A stretch of 64,000 nt of DNA from Lytechinus pictus (GCF_037042905.1 NC_087247.1:60907920-60971919); one strand, 5' to 3'. Counted from the stretch's first letter, positions 1-44,144 are shown. Numbers and translations: made by a program. Notes: a model not told the origin generated them from the sequence alone.

Positions 1-370
1 TGCACATGTTGCCCAAACTATGTTGCAATATGATATATAAGGCAATATTAATGAATTGTAGAGTATGACAAGAGTTGTATGTGGAATTATGTTTTTCATT
101 TTGTAAAGTATACCAACGTTTCTAGAAATACTAGTAGTTATACAACGTATATGTTCATTCCAATTTAAATTTTCACTCAATATAATATTGAGTGAAAGCT
201 TATTACACTTAAACCACAAAGATAGTTTTGGTAATTCACGGTTAATTATATCTACTAAAGTTTCTAAGCTATTATGTGAAAAAAAAATGTTGGTGTCATC
301 TGCAAATAATACATATGATAATGATATGACATCCCCACTTATATTTTGTACTATATTACATGACATTATA
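1..370 (-). mobile_element. LINE reverse-transcriptase relic, minus strand, cut by window edge
   Basis: Read on the minus strand, this gives a decayed non-LTR reverse transcriptase. A FADDTNIFF catalytic block lies near 280-300, followed by LETLVDIINREL and LWFKCNKLS. Further toward base 1 is a C-terminal block with ISRNVGILYKMK and LYNSLILPYISYCN, as in CR1-group elements. About 50 codons between CNKLS and NWNEHI are missing and a one-base frameshift follows the FADD block, so it is inactive. Its 3' end lies outside the window. The family is inferred from these motifs only. Confidence 0.75.
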
Positions 371-1152
371 TTGGTTCAAATTTTGTCCCCCCCCAAAAAA
401 AAAAAAAAATTGATTAACAACTGATTTAATGTGTTAAATAATCACTGCTCCAACTTGTTATATTACAATGAATATATGAAATAATTATGATTTCATGAAA
501 TAACATGACAATGAAAATGGGGGCATGACATTATCAGCCCATATTGCATATTTATGATGGCGTGTAATAACCCGTGCATAATGTCTCTTTCTTAACATAT
601 CAAAAATTACAAATTTCATTAAATAATTTTGAAATCAATAACTTTGTTAAGTTATATCAGATTTTGATTGAATTTTCTGCGTTTAGCTCGGTGAATTTAT
701 TTTGGTATAATTATTTTTAACCCGGGGTAGCCCTTCAAGGAAAACACTATATTATTTTATATATATTACACGTGTTATGAAAATCAAACTACATCTACAT
801 GTAGATCTTTAATCGACTACTAAAAAAAAAAAATCAGAGAAAAAGAAGATAAGGACGTAAAATCACAGTGCGCTGTATATATTAATTCTGAAATTAGCTG
901 TCAGATCAAAATTGTTAAAAAAAGACATTTTCAAATTTCACGTTTTCAGAATTGTCATATTCATTTACTTTGAAATATGCGTATATACACACAACACGAA
1001 TATCTATTTCGAATAGGCCTAACATGAATAATAAATTACAAAAAGAAAATGTAAGCCTAATGATGTCTAAACGGTCATCATGGTAATTATTTATTTCTTA
1101 CATGATTATTATGGTGTAATCTAAAAACAATGTAAATTCCCCTTACTCTTAC
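371..1152. other. AT-rich non-coding stretch
   Basis: No convincing exon or repeat boundary is seen here. A C/A homopolymer run at about 391-408 and short poly-A runs are the only structure. The stretch would be the 3' intron of the minus-strand exon pair at 1153-2100 if those exons are real. Confidence 0.5.
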
Positions 1153-1406
1153 AACATGTTCACTGAGTGAACGCCTCATAGCCTTATTACAGGAACTTGC
1201 TTGAGCACTTTCTGCTTTAGCAGCAGACAACAGCATATGCTTGCCAAATACCATCGGATTCATGGTTGCTCCCGCCAAAATGTTCTCGACTTTCATCATT
1301 GAGTTGACGATTGCATCATGGGGAATTTTAAAATGTTTCTTTCCTTTGTCACGAGCCTTTTTGACGGCTTTCATGTATGCAACACGGCCTCGGCTTCCGA
1401 TGATAT
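1153..1406 (-). CDS. candidate internal exon of an unrecognised minus-strand gene
   Basis: The minus strand is open across 84 codons, starting two bases into a codon after a cag acceptor at 1407-1409 and ending exactly before a gtaaga donor at 1152. The product is basic then Ala/Met-rich, with segments such as GRVAYMKAVKKARDKGKKHF, NSMMKVENILAGATMNPM and KAMRRSLSEHV. The upstream candidate exon ends one base into a codon, so joining gives an in-frame Asp. I recognise no family. Codon-like composition and two good splice sites with matching phase are the only support; no protein match was possible. Confidence 0.45.
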
Positions 1407-1951
1407 CTGACGGTTGTCATGGATACATGAAAATGAACATAAAAAACAAACAAGAAAGATAGACAGAAATACATAGATCTCTAATGAAAGCGATCGTCAG
1501 TAAAACATGTGTTTACTTTTCATTGCTCTATTGTAAACAAAAATATACATCTTACAAAGAATTATCACAGTTAAATTTCACATTCATTTAATGTTGTTTC
1601 CTAAAGTTCATCAAATTCAATACCACTTGTCATGTTATTTTTTTACATGATGTATGGTATATAATAGGCAAACCTGCTCGTGAATACGATTGTAGATGCT
1701 TGCATTATTTTCAAACTTATTCCAAAACCTCATCTTCAAACTATCCAAGAATGACTCGTATACAATTTTGCATGCAATTTTGTTTCAACCCATTAAAAAT
1801 AAAATCTCCATCTACAGTTTACTTGTTGCCATTTTTGAATAGTTTTTCGTGTATTTATTTTTTTCTTAAAGTTTTTGTTCGTTTTTTTCCTTTCTATATA
1901 TACAACACATAAGGAAAAAATATTATTAGAATCAGCTTTTTCACAAAATAC

Positions 1952-2100
1952 CTGTTATATCTTCATGGGATCCGCTTCCATAAATTATATCATTTGTAGT
2001 TCTACTACTAAGTGAACTTGGTTGAATTGAAAAAAAGTTGTTGTCATTCACACTGTTGTTTAAAGTAGATTCACGTAGAGGAAACACAATTCGGTTTTCT
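1952..2100 (-). CDS. candidate exon upstream of the 1153-1406 exon
   Basis: On the minus strand, a gcatttgcag acceptor at 2101 opens a 49-codon segment ending at a 'acag/gtattt' donor (1951). It leaves one base that completes the first codon of the next candidate exon. The product is hydrophilic and Ser/Asn-rich (RIVFPLRESTLNNS, then SHEDIT), suggesting a disordered linker. An alternative acceptor two bases downstream (cagag) would change the 5' phase. The product is unknown. Confidence 0.4.
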
Positions 2101-2312
2101 CTGCAAATGCAAAATGAAGAGATAACAATAGCATCTATACGGTATATATATTCAATTTCAGCATATTTAGTATTCTGTTGCTGTGTCCATTGCCCGGAAG
2201 GGGGATGTATAAATCGAAACAAAACAAAATATTATATTAAAAAAAATTGTATGGGCTTTCTGGCGTCTAATGACAATCTTAACAATTCGAAATCTTTGCA
2301 ATATAGGCCATC

Positions 2313-2477
2313 TGGGGCCCCGTTACATAAAAGTTACCATTATGGTAACTTTGCCATCCAATGGTAACTATCTTGGTAACGATGATCGTCAGCCTTTCAA
2401 AATCGAGAATCCATGTAGTTATCATTGCATGGCAAAAATACCATAATGGTATAACTTGTATGCATTTTGGGGCCCAA
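2313..2477. mobile_element. short MITE with long inverted repeats
   Basis: The ends are inverted copies: left tggggccccgttacataaaa, right (reverse complement) gggccccaaaatgcatacaa. Both continue into inverted forms of 'accattatggta' and 'tgccat..aatg.taac'. The element is about 165 bp and almost wholly palindromic. It matches the style of non-autonomous cut-and-paste elements that begin with GGGCC. No clear target duplication was found. Confidence 0.6.
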
Positions 2478-2619
2478 GAGATAAAACACTCTTGACGTTT
2501 TCCATAGGGGGGAGTACGTGTGGTGATGTCGGACAAGAATCGTAGTTGGACACTCTTTGCCTAATTAATTTCATCGCATAGCTTCATTATGCTATACAAA
2601 ACTTAAAGATAAATTATCA

Positions 2620-3163
2620 CTGAAGGTGATCAATACCCCTCCCTGTGCCGTATCCCATGGTCATGCAGTTTCCAACACAATTGGAAAATTAAGTTTGCAT
2701 GTTATTATTATTTTTCCAAGATGAATATTTGTGCCAACTTTCATGAGCAATGGTTAAAAACTGGGGAAGTAGTTTGGTCCAAAATTATCTTTTAATGGAT
2801 AACATAACATGTGGTTACCATGACAACTTTCTGACAAATGCAAAAAAAAATGTGTCTTGCACATCTTTAGCTCAAATTATGTGTGTGACAACTTTCATAT
2901 AGGTCATAAAATGAAGAATTCAATCCGCATGATGTTTACACTTTAATCGTTTCAATATTATGTTACCATGGCAACGTATTTTCCAACACATGCGAAAAAC
3001 TGTGTATTGCACAAGACTAAGACCAATGTGTGTTGCACACTTTATGAGAAATTAGATAAAATTGAGGAAGTAGGTCATCTCGCAAGTTTTGCAATAGACT
3101 GACCGACCGAACGCTGATTCTTAAATACCCCCTTCAAACTTCGTTTAGCGGGGGTGTAACAAA
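2620..3163. repeat. interspersed repeat with internal degenerate units
   Basis: Phrases recur at a spacing of about 100-190 bp: 'ttaccatg.caac', 'ttccaacaca', 'gtgt.ttgcaca' and 'actttcat.ag'. The stretch ends in a small stem-loop of five C and five G around 3128-3157 (accccc...gggggt). It resembles low-complexity interspersed repeats of marine invertebrates. I cannot assign a transposon class, and a hairpin near one end is only weakly suggestive of a Helitron. Confidence 0.4.
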
Positions 3164-3477
3164 GATGTTGCCCTTTGAAAACAAAATTGAAAACAAAATG
3201 AAGGAAATTTTGACAGTAATGTTCAATTTCTAATATTCGTAGTTGAAAATTAACTTATTATTTTTATTTTGTTAAAAATTTCTTTAAACAACAATGGTAT
3301 AAGTTCATAATTATGGTAAGCTAGGTTGTCATGGCCATGAGAAACGGGGATGCTGCATGTGTTATTCACCATAGGCAGGACCCCTGGAAATGTATATGCT
3401 TATAGCACAAATGTAACTAAAATCACCTATTTTTGTCTATACTGTGTTTATTTTTTGTATTATAGGGCCTACACAAA

Positions 3478-3526
3478 ATTATTGCTTCCTCGGGCTACAT
3501 TTAATGTAGCCCGAGGAAGCAATAAT
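3478..3526. repeat. perfect 24-bp hairpin with 1-nt loop
   Basis: Arms 3478-3501 and 3503-3526 are exact reverse complements around a single T at 3502. The arm core is TTGCTTCCTCGGGCTACATT. No flanking similarity extends the arms. Confidence 0.9.
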
Positions 3527-4303
3527 GAGCTTTAAATTGAAACTGATATGACTTTGAACTATTTCTCAATTGAAAGATAATGATTGTGAGGGTTGCAAGA
3601 TGTTCAAGTTGATTTACCTATAACAAACACTTTTCTTGTTTTAGCTCAGTTTTGGGTTGATATGCAGTATATATAGCTGCACGAGTCCGCAACTTTGCTG
3701 AACGCGGAGGTCATCGAGCAAGACGTACTGCATTGGCTTTGGAGTTTGGATATTATATATTTTCAAATGAATCCAATAACTTTATTAGCATTTTGCATTA
3801 TCATGTCAGTTATAAGCATTGCGTCATTGTCAATTATTGGTTGTAGGGGATTTATGTCTATTTTGAACGACGCTAAAGTTTGATACTTTTCCTTCTACTT
3901 GTAACCCAAATGTGAATGAAACAATAAAACGTGCAAATAACCTATTAATGTTTACCCACCAATAATATCATTGCGAGTGATGGGATTTACTATACCATGT
4001 ATACGATATTTATAATTATAAAACAGTTAACAATTTAATCGAGAAACGTGTATAAAACGTTCCAAAAAAAAATTTAATAAAAAGGGTAATCTTCCCTTTT
4101 TAATATTCATCCCGCTCTCCATTGCCTTGGTATAGTACAGTATTATTTCCCGTGGAAAGATAACTATGTAAAGTAAAAAAAAAAAAAAAAAAACACAATA
4201 AACTCATTCAGAAGTAAACTAACCTCAGTGTCAGAAGGCATAGGCCTATACTGTAAAGTTACTTACATGTTTCTATTCACAATTGGTCTCCTATCTCCCG
4301 TAC
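3527..4303. other. unassigned stretch with a short open segment
   Basis: A TATA-like 'gtatatatag' at about 3668 precedes an open plus-strand segment (about 3677-3845) reading RNFAERGGHRARRTALALEF and ending at a stop. Another frame gives a 62-residue, single-membrane-span-like product. Neither has a recognisable family, and both may be chance. A poly-A run lies at 4175-4192. Confidence 0.3.
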
Positions 4304-4410
4304 CTGTTTCAGTAGATGAAGATTTTACATGGGATTTCTTCTGTGAACTTTCATTAGCCCCCATCGAATTTGCTTTTTGGTATACTTCATTCAAAAAGTT
4401 TAACATCACT
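4304..4410 (-). CDS. possible further upstream exon of the minus-strand unknown gene
   Basis: On the minus strand a 'cacagcag' acceptor (4411) opens 35 codons with a Ser/Lys-rich product (LNEVYQKANSMGANESS, then KKSHVKSSSTET), ending at 'acag/gtacgg' (donor at 4303). It leaves one base. Joining to the 1952-2100 exon in frame needs the alternative acceptor two bases inside that exon. The evidence is splice-site and composition only. Confidence 0.22.
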
Positions 4411-5375
4411 CTGCTGTGTCATGTCCTTTAAACTTCATTTTTATTGGATGGCGGGCACAATAATGGGGACGGGCCTATTTTGATTTAGATAATCATATTT
4501 GCTCGGATCTGTTTTTTTTTATTTTTAAATAAGTATGTATTGATGTGGATACTATAGTATGCAGCTGCAGTCGTCGTACGGTCACGCTGCGTATTTTGTT
4601 GTTGAAATATCCAGCACATACAGCAAGTGACGTCACAAAGTATGCGCGTCATTGTTGAACAAGCCATTTTCATGACGTGACAATAATCTTGAAGCCTTAA
4701 AAATGAAATCCATGTCATTTTGCACAGAGTTATTTTAGCACCTAAACATTTCAAATATGCCAAATTAACATGGGTTCATGTGCCTAATTTTTTTGCTATC
4801 GCGCTTTGAAGTTCACCCATTTTTGCAATTTTAGACCCAAAGAGATCATTATAGTTGAGTTTATACCTCTTTTACTCAGTTAAAATCCATCTAACTTTCA
4901 CCAAACTTTACAGAATACTTCAGAATTATATACTCAAGATAAAGAATCCACTCATATTGCTATTCGTTTAATCTGTAAAGAGTAGCAGCACTTTCAATTC
5001 TGAAAAGAAGGTGTGAAGGACTACACAAACATAATCATCTAACAAATTTCAAATTTATATAACAAATTTAAGAAGTACAATAAATGCTGCACTTTATTAA
5101 AAACCAATGTCATTTTCACCATGTTTTGCACACTTGTAGAGGAAGGTATACTAAAGAGGTGTTGGGGTTCGTGTGCTTGTTTCAATCTATCAGCACTTTT
5201 GTTGGAGCAAAATGTTCTTTTAAAACACTTAAACGTGGCAAAAGGCTTGCATCTACATGAAGAAAAATTATAGATTCAAGATTCTGTTATTGGTCAATGT
5301 ACGCCTACAAAGAAATTTGGTTTCCAATGGTTTTAAAAATAGGTATACACAAAGATGAAAAGTTTTGATTTTGCA

Positions 5376-5645
5376 CCAGCAAGGGCCCTGGCCGGGAACT
5401 TTATTTCTAAATAAGGAGTGCTGGGGGTTTTGTTCACGGGGTTGTCGTCCGAAAAAAAAGAAGAAGAAGGTTATTGCTCCTAAAATGATGACAGAGCAAT
5501 AACCAAGCTTTTTTTTTTTTGCTCATAACTTGATTTCCAGAGGGTGTCGCCTATGGTAAATGACATACACAGCACTTCCTGAAAAAAACATTGGGTTGTT
5601 GAAGGATCCTCAGCACCCCCTCTTCCCAGGGCCATGGCACCAGCT
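5376..5645. mobile_element. probable MITE or inverted-repeat element
   Basis: The two ends carry inverted 'ggccctgg' blocks followed by inverted 'gggggtgctgag'-like sequence (left near 5386-5436, right near 5610-5640). The centre has an 11-bp perfect palindrome pair, ggttattgctc (5469-5479) and gagcaataacc (5494-5504). No target duplication was resolved. Confidence 0.4.
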
Positions 5646-5807
5646 GGCAGGCATAATTATGAACATCGTTCGATCGCTTCTCTCTCTCATAATTTATATG
5701 ATTTTTTTGTGAGGGATATCACATTAATATTTTTGTAAAAGTTTATTGCTCATACTGTAGGTTAATAATGCACAGTTTCATTGTAAAAATACGGATTTTG
5801 CGGATAT

Positions 5808-5955
5808 AAGTAATAATAATAATAATCATGATAATAATAATAACTATTACTTTCATTCTTATTACTATTATTATCATTATTATTATTATTATTATCATAA
5901 TTTTAATATTATTATTGTTGTTATTGGTATGGTTATTATAATCATTGTCTTTTTA
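5808..5955. repeat. degenerate (TAA/ATT)n microsatellite
   Basis: Runs of aat/taat on the left give way to att/ttat on the right, so the tract is self-complementary around about 5865. It lies 300-500 bp upstream of the cholinesterase start. Confidence 0.8.
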
Positions 5956-6255
5956 TTATTTTCTTTTTGTGAGTGTGCATTAAATATCAGTTCTCCCTAA
6001 AACTTACATAAAATTATTATGCACCAGGACGTGACAATTGGAAGAATATGTAAACTAAAAAAATTGTAGAAAAATAATTGTCTGATGATTGTTTATTTAA
6101 CAGAGAAAACTGGGTGCATCTGTAGTCTAGATCTTACACATTTTATTGAAGTGTAAATAAAGTTTTATCAGATGAGACATTGCTCTTTTCAGTGTAAATG
6201 GTTGTAATCAAACTGATCTGTAAATAACCTACATAACACGGTTGTCACTGTTTGA

Positions 6256-6263
6256 TATATAAG
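6256..6263 (+). promoter_or_regulatory. possible TATA box of the cholinesterase gene
   Basis: The string tatataag lies 95 bp upstream of the start codon at 6351, a plausible distance for a short 5' UTR. In such AT-rich DNA it may be chance. An upstream non-coding exon cannot be excluded. Confidence 0.3.
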
Positions 6264-6350
6264 TCAGTTTTTTCTTGTCATTATTAACAGTTCCAAGATA
6301 GCAGCTAACGTTTTCCATGATTTTGCTTTTTTTATAATAATGTCTTCAAC

Positions 6351-38355
<32,005 letters not shown>

Positions 38356-38829
38356 ATTTAATGAGAACTTTTTAATGACTACCGAAACCTCATAGTTTTG
38401 AAGTGTTCATTTTCACCAATTTATTATTGCTATTTATTCTCTTAATGGAATGATACTGATCAGATTATGCTAATTGTTGTTGTACTATAACTTTCGTGAG
38501 AATAATTCCATAACATATCGTTTTAATCCATGTTGCATTTTATTGTAAATATCCATAGAAAAGTGTAGGTTTCGTGGAAACTGATTTGTAATAGGAAATG
38601 TAATCATTAACCTAATTGCAAAGAAATATACAATATACAGACCATTATCACATTGTACTCTTAGCAGTTGTCGCGTACATCTTTTACTTGCAATTTGTGA
38701 ATAGTTTCATTGTGATGAGCCTACTCTCATCCATTCTGACCTTGCAAAATGCTATTTGTAATCACCCTAATGGGGCTATTTAATTTTGATACAATGATAT
38801 TGCAAGCTTGTTCATACTAAACACTCTTG
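38356..38829 (+). other. putative 3' UTR of the cholinesterase
   Basis: No canonical AATAAA was found in this stretch, so the polyadenylation site is undefined. A TTAA MITE begins at its end. Confidence 0.4.
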
Positions 38830-39429
38830 TTAGAGGACAAGTCCACCCCAACAAAAAGTTGATTTGAATAAAAAGAGAAAAATTCAACAAGCATAACACT
38901 GAAAATTTCATCGAAATCGGATGTAAAATAAGAAAGTTATGGCATTTTAAAGTTTCGCTTAATTTCACAAAACAGTTATATGCACATCTTGGCTGGTATG
39001 CAAATGAGGAGATTATGACGTCATCCACTCCCTATTTCTTTTGTATTTTATTCTATTAAATATGAAATATTCTAATTTTCTCCTCATTATCAAGTGATAC
39101 AACGGTTAATTCCTCCCTGAACATGTGGAATTACCATTGTTTAATACTATATGGTTCAGTCAAGTTGGTCCTTATTGTCAAATCTAAAAAAAACGAAATA
39201 TTGTATAATTCAAACAATAAAAAGTCAAAAGAAATAGTGAGTGATGGACATCATCGACTGACTCACCTAGTTGTGCACATCACTGTTTTGTGAAAAATAA
39301 GCGAAACTTTAAATTGACATAACTTTCTTATTTTACATCCGATTTTGATGAAATTTTCAGCACTGTGCTAGTTTGATTTTTCTCTATTTATTCAAGTCAG
39401 CATTTTCCTGGGGTGGACTTGACCTTTAA
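38830..39429. mobile_element. TTAA-flanked palindromic MITE, copy c
   Basis: Same family as 22948 and 23807, 600 bp. The left TTAA has mutated to TTAG and the right is TTAA (39426-39429). Inner palindromic arms are retained. The last half closely resembles copy b, including 'agtgatggacatc.tcgact'. Confidence 0.85.
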
Positions 39430-41889
39430 GCGTAAATTTACCTTCATTATGAGTTTCTATAGTTTTCACGGTCAGTGCCTAGTTAAAGATCCTAATCATT
39501 ATAATTATATTGGCATATTGGCAATGAACCATATTACTCGTTGTAAATGCAGTTATAATAGATGAGGTTTGGCATTATCACTCAACTGCCTATCAGCCAT
39601 AGTATAATTAATCTTTTAATGTTGCCATGAAAATAGAGGCAAACAGCAGGGACATCTTTTTACAACAGAAATTAGCTTAATTTTAAATCATTACATGCAT
39701 GATGAACTTTGAGTGTTTCAGATGAGAGAAAATGATTAATCAAGTTTTAAATTAAAAATACTTTCTCGAAAGACGCTTGAGATACCTTCCACCCGATTCT
39801 TTCTTTGGTTCATGGCAATAAATGCTAGATATCCACTGCATGCTGAACTGATAAACTCGATCAAACCCACTATAAAGGTACACACCTTGGTTCCCTTCTT
39901 TGATATACAGAACAGATAAAAAGGAATTTAAAAAAAAAAAAAAAAATCGAAATATTCGAGAAGGTTACCATGGAAACCAGAGTGACGTCGATCAAGCTAT
40001 AACAACGTTTATCATAATAGATATATATTGAATATTTTGTCGAGCTATAGACCGACGAGGTCCGGAAATATATTGAATCAGACTTGATCGAATAAATTAT
40101 TTTGGCAATTGGAATCTGGCATTTTGATTAAGATTAATTGGTTTATTTCATTCCTTTTCGAGTTTCAACAAATGGTAGAAAAACATATAAATAAGAAAAA
40201 AAAATACATATATGAATTGGTAATATGCACAGAAACAAAATACATAGATTTTACTCATACAATCATTACCAGAGGGGAATATATCCCCCGCCCAATATTT
40301 CAGGTAGGGGATGGCCTGTGTTATCATCCCCAATAAGTTAAGGTATGATCACAATATGATGATGAAGATGATAATGATAATAATGAAAATAATGAATTGA
40401 TAATAATAACAATAATAACAACAATAATAACAATGATAATAATTATAATAATTACTATAATCATAATATTAGTATTAATAATAATAATTATCATGATGAT
40501 GGTAGTAATGGACATCCTATTTACGCATGATGACCATTGATATTGTTTTTCTCATAATTTTCTTATGTTTATTGCTATTAATGAAGACATTTCTTTCTTT
40601 CGGAAACTGTTACAAACAGATTGATGGAGAAAGAAAAAAATATCCAGGACCTAATAGGATAACATGTTCATGTTTTAATGCATGAAATTATCGTTTTCAA
40701 ATTTACCATTCCTCGCAACTAAGCGCATTGGGTTTACCCCGTCTATCATATGCCACCCTCTATATTGAATATCACTTCATTATGTAAGTTTTCTATATTC
40801 ATGCAGATGAATATAAAATTAGTGGAGAACACATAAAAGGAATGAGAAATGGAATTTAAAAGAGTGTATAAAATAAATATAAACCCCATAAAACCAATGA
40901 GTCCTCACAGCTAATTTTAGGTAAAGTTTTCAGCTCGCGCTTGGTGCATAAATTTGTTTATTTAGTCCTTACAAAATATAGTCTAGCAGAATGAAAACTA
41001 ACATTATACTTAAAATTTCGGACTTAAGGGCTATGCCCCCCCCCCCCATCTGCGTACCGATTCTTAGGGGCCATGGACCCCCAAAGATCTTTCCGACCAA
41101 GAAAGAATGGGAAACGAAAGACAAATTAAAAAGATTAAAAGGGTTGAATATGAATATTAGGTCAAAGTATATAACAAAATTATTTAAGAGATTGATTAAA
41201 AAGAAATAAACTGTCATTGACAACATGTCTGGCCCCCTAAAAAATAGACTCGTAAAGCCACTGACTCCCCTCACCTCACTTTCAACTGAAATGAATCCCT
41301 CACAGAGAACAATATTTGTGCCAGCTCCCCCCCCCCCCCCCCCCACCATGGAGACCGATTATTACTGAAAAATATCATTTAACGTTTTTTTAAATATAAT
41401 GATTAATTATTGAGTGTAAGCTAAAAGAAGGAAAAATACGTGAGATCAGCTTGTTAAAAAAAACTTTTTAGTGGGGGCGTTGCCTTATCACATATTCCAT
41501 CAGGATAATGTTTACATGAAGGTGTAATTCTTTATTGAGATATAGTAAAATATATATAGCTTTGAATTAAGTACATTGCTGTCTAATGAAGTACACGCTG
41601 AATAAAATCAAAAATTTCTCTTTGTAAAGGCTGAGTAAAAAGGTTCATGATATTGCCTATGCCACAACGAAGAATTATGCTTCAAAATAAATTTGTTTCT
41701 CCTGAAGAACCAGGCAGGTCTGTATTACAATACCTTTTTTTAGTGTTGTTATGTGTAAAGGTGTGGGGGGTGTATGTGAATATTTCGGGTGTATGGGCGC
41801 ATGCGGGTGTGCTTTTGAGTAAATTATTTCAATTCCACTATAATGAATGGAAAATAAAGTGTGCGTGTGTCTGGGTGTGGGTGGGTTAC
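39430..41889. other. gene-poor stretch with simple repeats and a G/C-rich repeat fragment
   Basis: No exon was recognised. Contents are an A17 run (about 39929-39946), (ataat)n low complexity at 40353-40505, a C11/C18 pair at 41037-41047 and 41328-41344, and a 'taaagccactga' string at 41256. The last two resemble decayed CAGTGGC-type element ends. Confidence 0.5.
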
Positions 41890-43343
41890 TTAAAGGGGAA
41901 CCCAGACATTGCATAAACTGTTGTGTTGGAATGGAGAAAAATAATTAAGACAAGAAATTGGACAAGCAATAAAAAAGTTAAGGCTGTTTTTTTTATAATG
42001 AGATCCCTAAGACTGTAGATTGGCAACTGGGTAAGTAAATTATGACAAGGACAACTTTCCATAGGCCATGTACTTAATTATCAGGGATTTGTGGTTTTCT
42101 CCTAAGTAGGGGAAGGCAGGGTAAGTTGAGCATAGGGGCAAGTTGAGCCACCACCCCAGGCCAATTATGAATGAGTCAGACATTGTGGTGGTGTCATGTA
42201 TTGATGACCCATTACTGTCATAACCCTTAACCCCACCACATCGTTTTCAACTTTGAAACAAAAAAGTACTTTTTTAGAGGGAAAAATACACATTTCAGCA
42301 AAAAAAGTAAAACAGGATGTGAAATAAATCAGTGCTTTATACTCACACACGTCTTTAAATATAATAAAGAAATAAGAACAATACTGTTAGTCCAGGTGTA
42401 GATTCTCATTCTTGTCATAGTCTTTTACAATCATGATGGATGCATAAGAAATGTGTGGATGTGAAAATACTGCATGAAGTTCGGACTGGGGTAATTTGAG
42501 CCAGCCAACATGGGGAAAGTTGAGCCATGGTAATTCTTATGGTAATGTATAATAAAAAAAAAACCTTAAATGTAAAATAAACAAACCTTAAAAAGCCATA
42601 CATGCAGGCAGAAAGGAGCAAATTCACATGACAGTTCTTTTACTTTTAGAGGATGTTAGTATTTATAGAGAATAAGCAAGTGAAAAGATTATAAATAAAA
42701 ATTGACATGCTGCATGGTTCTTCCCGCATACATTTTGTAAATAGTTTTTGTGGCTCAACTTACCCCAGAAGTTGGCACAACTTACCCCACAGATGGGGCA
42801 AGTTGAGCCATTTGAAATTGTTTTTTTTTCAAAGGTCACAATGAGTTTCAGTGTGGGGTAGAAAGTTATATATAGGTGAAAAATGTTCCTCAAGAATCAA
42901 CTTTAAAGGTAAGGTACTTTTTTCTACAATATTATTAGTCATATCAATTCTAATATGCAAAATGCAAAAAGTGTCACAACTTACCCCGCCTTCCCCTACC
43001 TATTCCCCTGGGGCAGTAGTCTAAATATAACCCAGGTATACTGTTTTATGTCCTAGGCTCATGAAAGAAAAATATAATTTGAAGTAAAACATTTGAATAA
43101 AATGACATTTTGGCCATTGTATGTATTGGAGTACATGGAAGAGTAGTCCTTGCCTTGCATCACTATGACATCACATATGCGACCAATTTGAAGTTCTGTA
43201 TAGTGATTACCACTATTTACTACTTCTAAAAATTCATAACTTTCTTGTTTGTCCGATATTGTTCAAACTTTCACCTATCAACTTGTCTGATTTTTCTTTT
43301 TCCTCTAGACATAAGTTTTTATTTGGGTTGGATTCCCCTTTAA
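41890..43343. mobile_element. TTAA-flanked element, host of a nested MITE
   Basis: The left end TTAAAGGGGAACCCA and right end TGGATTCCCCTTTAA are inverted, with exact TTAA at both sides (41890-41893, 43340-43343). About 894 bp of the interior is the separate element at 42106-42999, leaving a core of about 560 bp. Confidence 0.7.
42106..42999. mobile_element. nested MITE with GTAGGGGAAGGC termini
   Basis: Termini gtaggggaaggcagggtaag and its inverse (cttaccccgccttcccctac) bound an 894-bp element. The interior repeats 'gggcaagttgagcca' and the inverse 'tggctcaacttacccc' several times. No ORF of substance. Confidence 0.75.
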
Positions 43344-44135
43344 CCCTATCTTAACTAGGCTTTTTCAGACCAAGATATACAGGGGGGGGGTTCAATTTGA
43401 TCCCCCCTCCCCCGATTTCGGCCGCTGATTGCGCGATCGCCGCGAAAATTTGCGAGCGCATAGGGCCAGATGTACACTACAAGTCTCTTTAGTAAAATTT
43501 TCAAAAAACTAATTGTTTTTATTTTTATTAATTAATTATTCAAATAAGGGTATGAAACTTAATTATTGCCCTAAATTTGGGCTTTTGAGTATGTTTTTGC
43601 CTTTAACTCAATTTATGTAACTAGTAGAATGCTAATTTTGGTGAGAGTATCAAGTTTTAGATTTCGGACAAAGATCTACAAAAAAATTGCAAAAATATAA
43701 TCAATTTCTTATGTATTTTGTTTCTTTTAATTCTTATATATTTCTTGGGGTTTTTCAACCTTTGTTTCTTGTTGTTTTTTCCGATGAAATTTGTCGGGGA
43801 CCCTTTTGCGATCATAAATAGCATAAAATAAATCCATTTAAACCAACAAAAGTAAAAAGAATCTTACATTCATGATTTTTGGTTGGAAAACACAACTTTC
43901 ATTGACTTTGTACACGGAATCACGTTTTCTTTTTGGCAATTTTGGGTCTGACATGCACTTACTAAATGTTGCGTAATTTCGGAACCGCGTACCCTGGCGT
44001 CGCGGATTTGGTCTCAAAAGATCATTGCGCTCGACTTGAAAGTAAAAAGTCAGCTAGCGGCGCGGTAAAAATAAAAAAATTGCGCGACGGCATAGTGACG
44101 AAATTTGTCGGGGGCCCCCAGTTTAATAATGGTTA
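43344..44135. repeat. repeat Z, copy 2 (uninterrupted)
   Basis: This is the empty-site relative of the LINE-bearing copy at 24691-29430. It contains 'gcgcgatcgccgcgaaaatt', 'atgaaatttgtcgggga', 'gatcataaatagcataaaat', 'gatttttggttgg' and 'gacatgcacttacta'. It abuts the TTAA element on its left and ends in a G/C-rich block before 'ataatggttaag'. Confidence 0.65.
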
Positions 44136-44144
44136 AGCCCCTTT

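Noticed and set aside
188..424. Plus-strand 78-residue protein
   Set aside because: It is the antisense shadow of a minus-strand reverse-transcriptase relic.
3128..3163. Helitron 3' end
   Set aside because: A stem-loop is present, but no CTRR terminus or matching TC 5' end was found.
4485..4763. 92-residue minus-strand Cys/Met-rich frame
   Set aside because: No splice partner, no family and no conserved pattern; composition consistent with chance.
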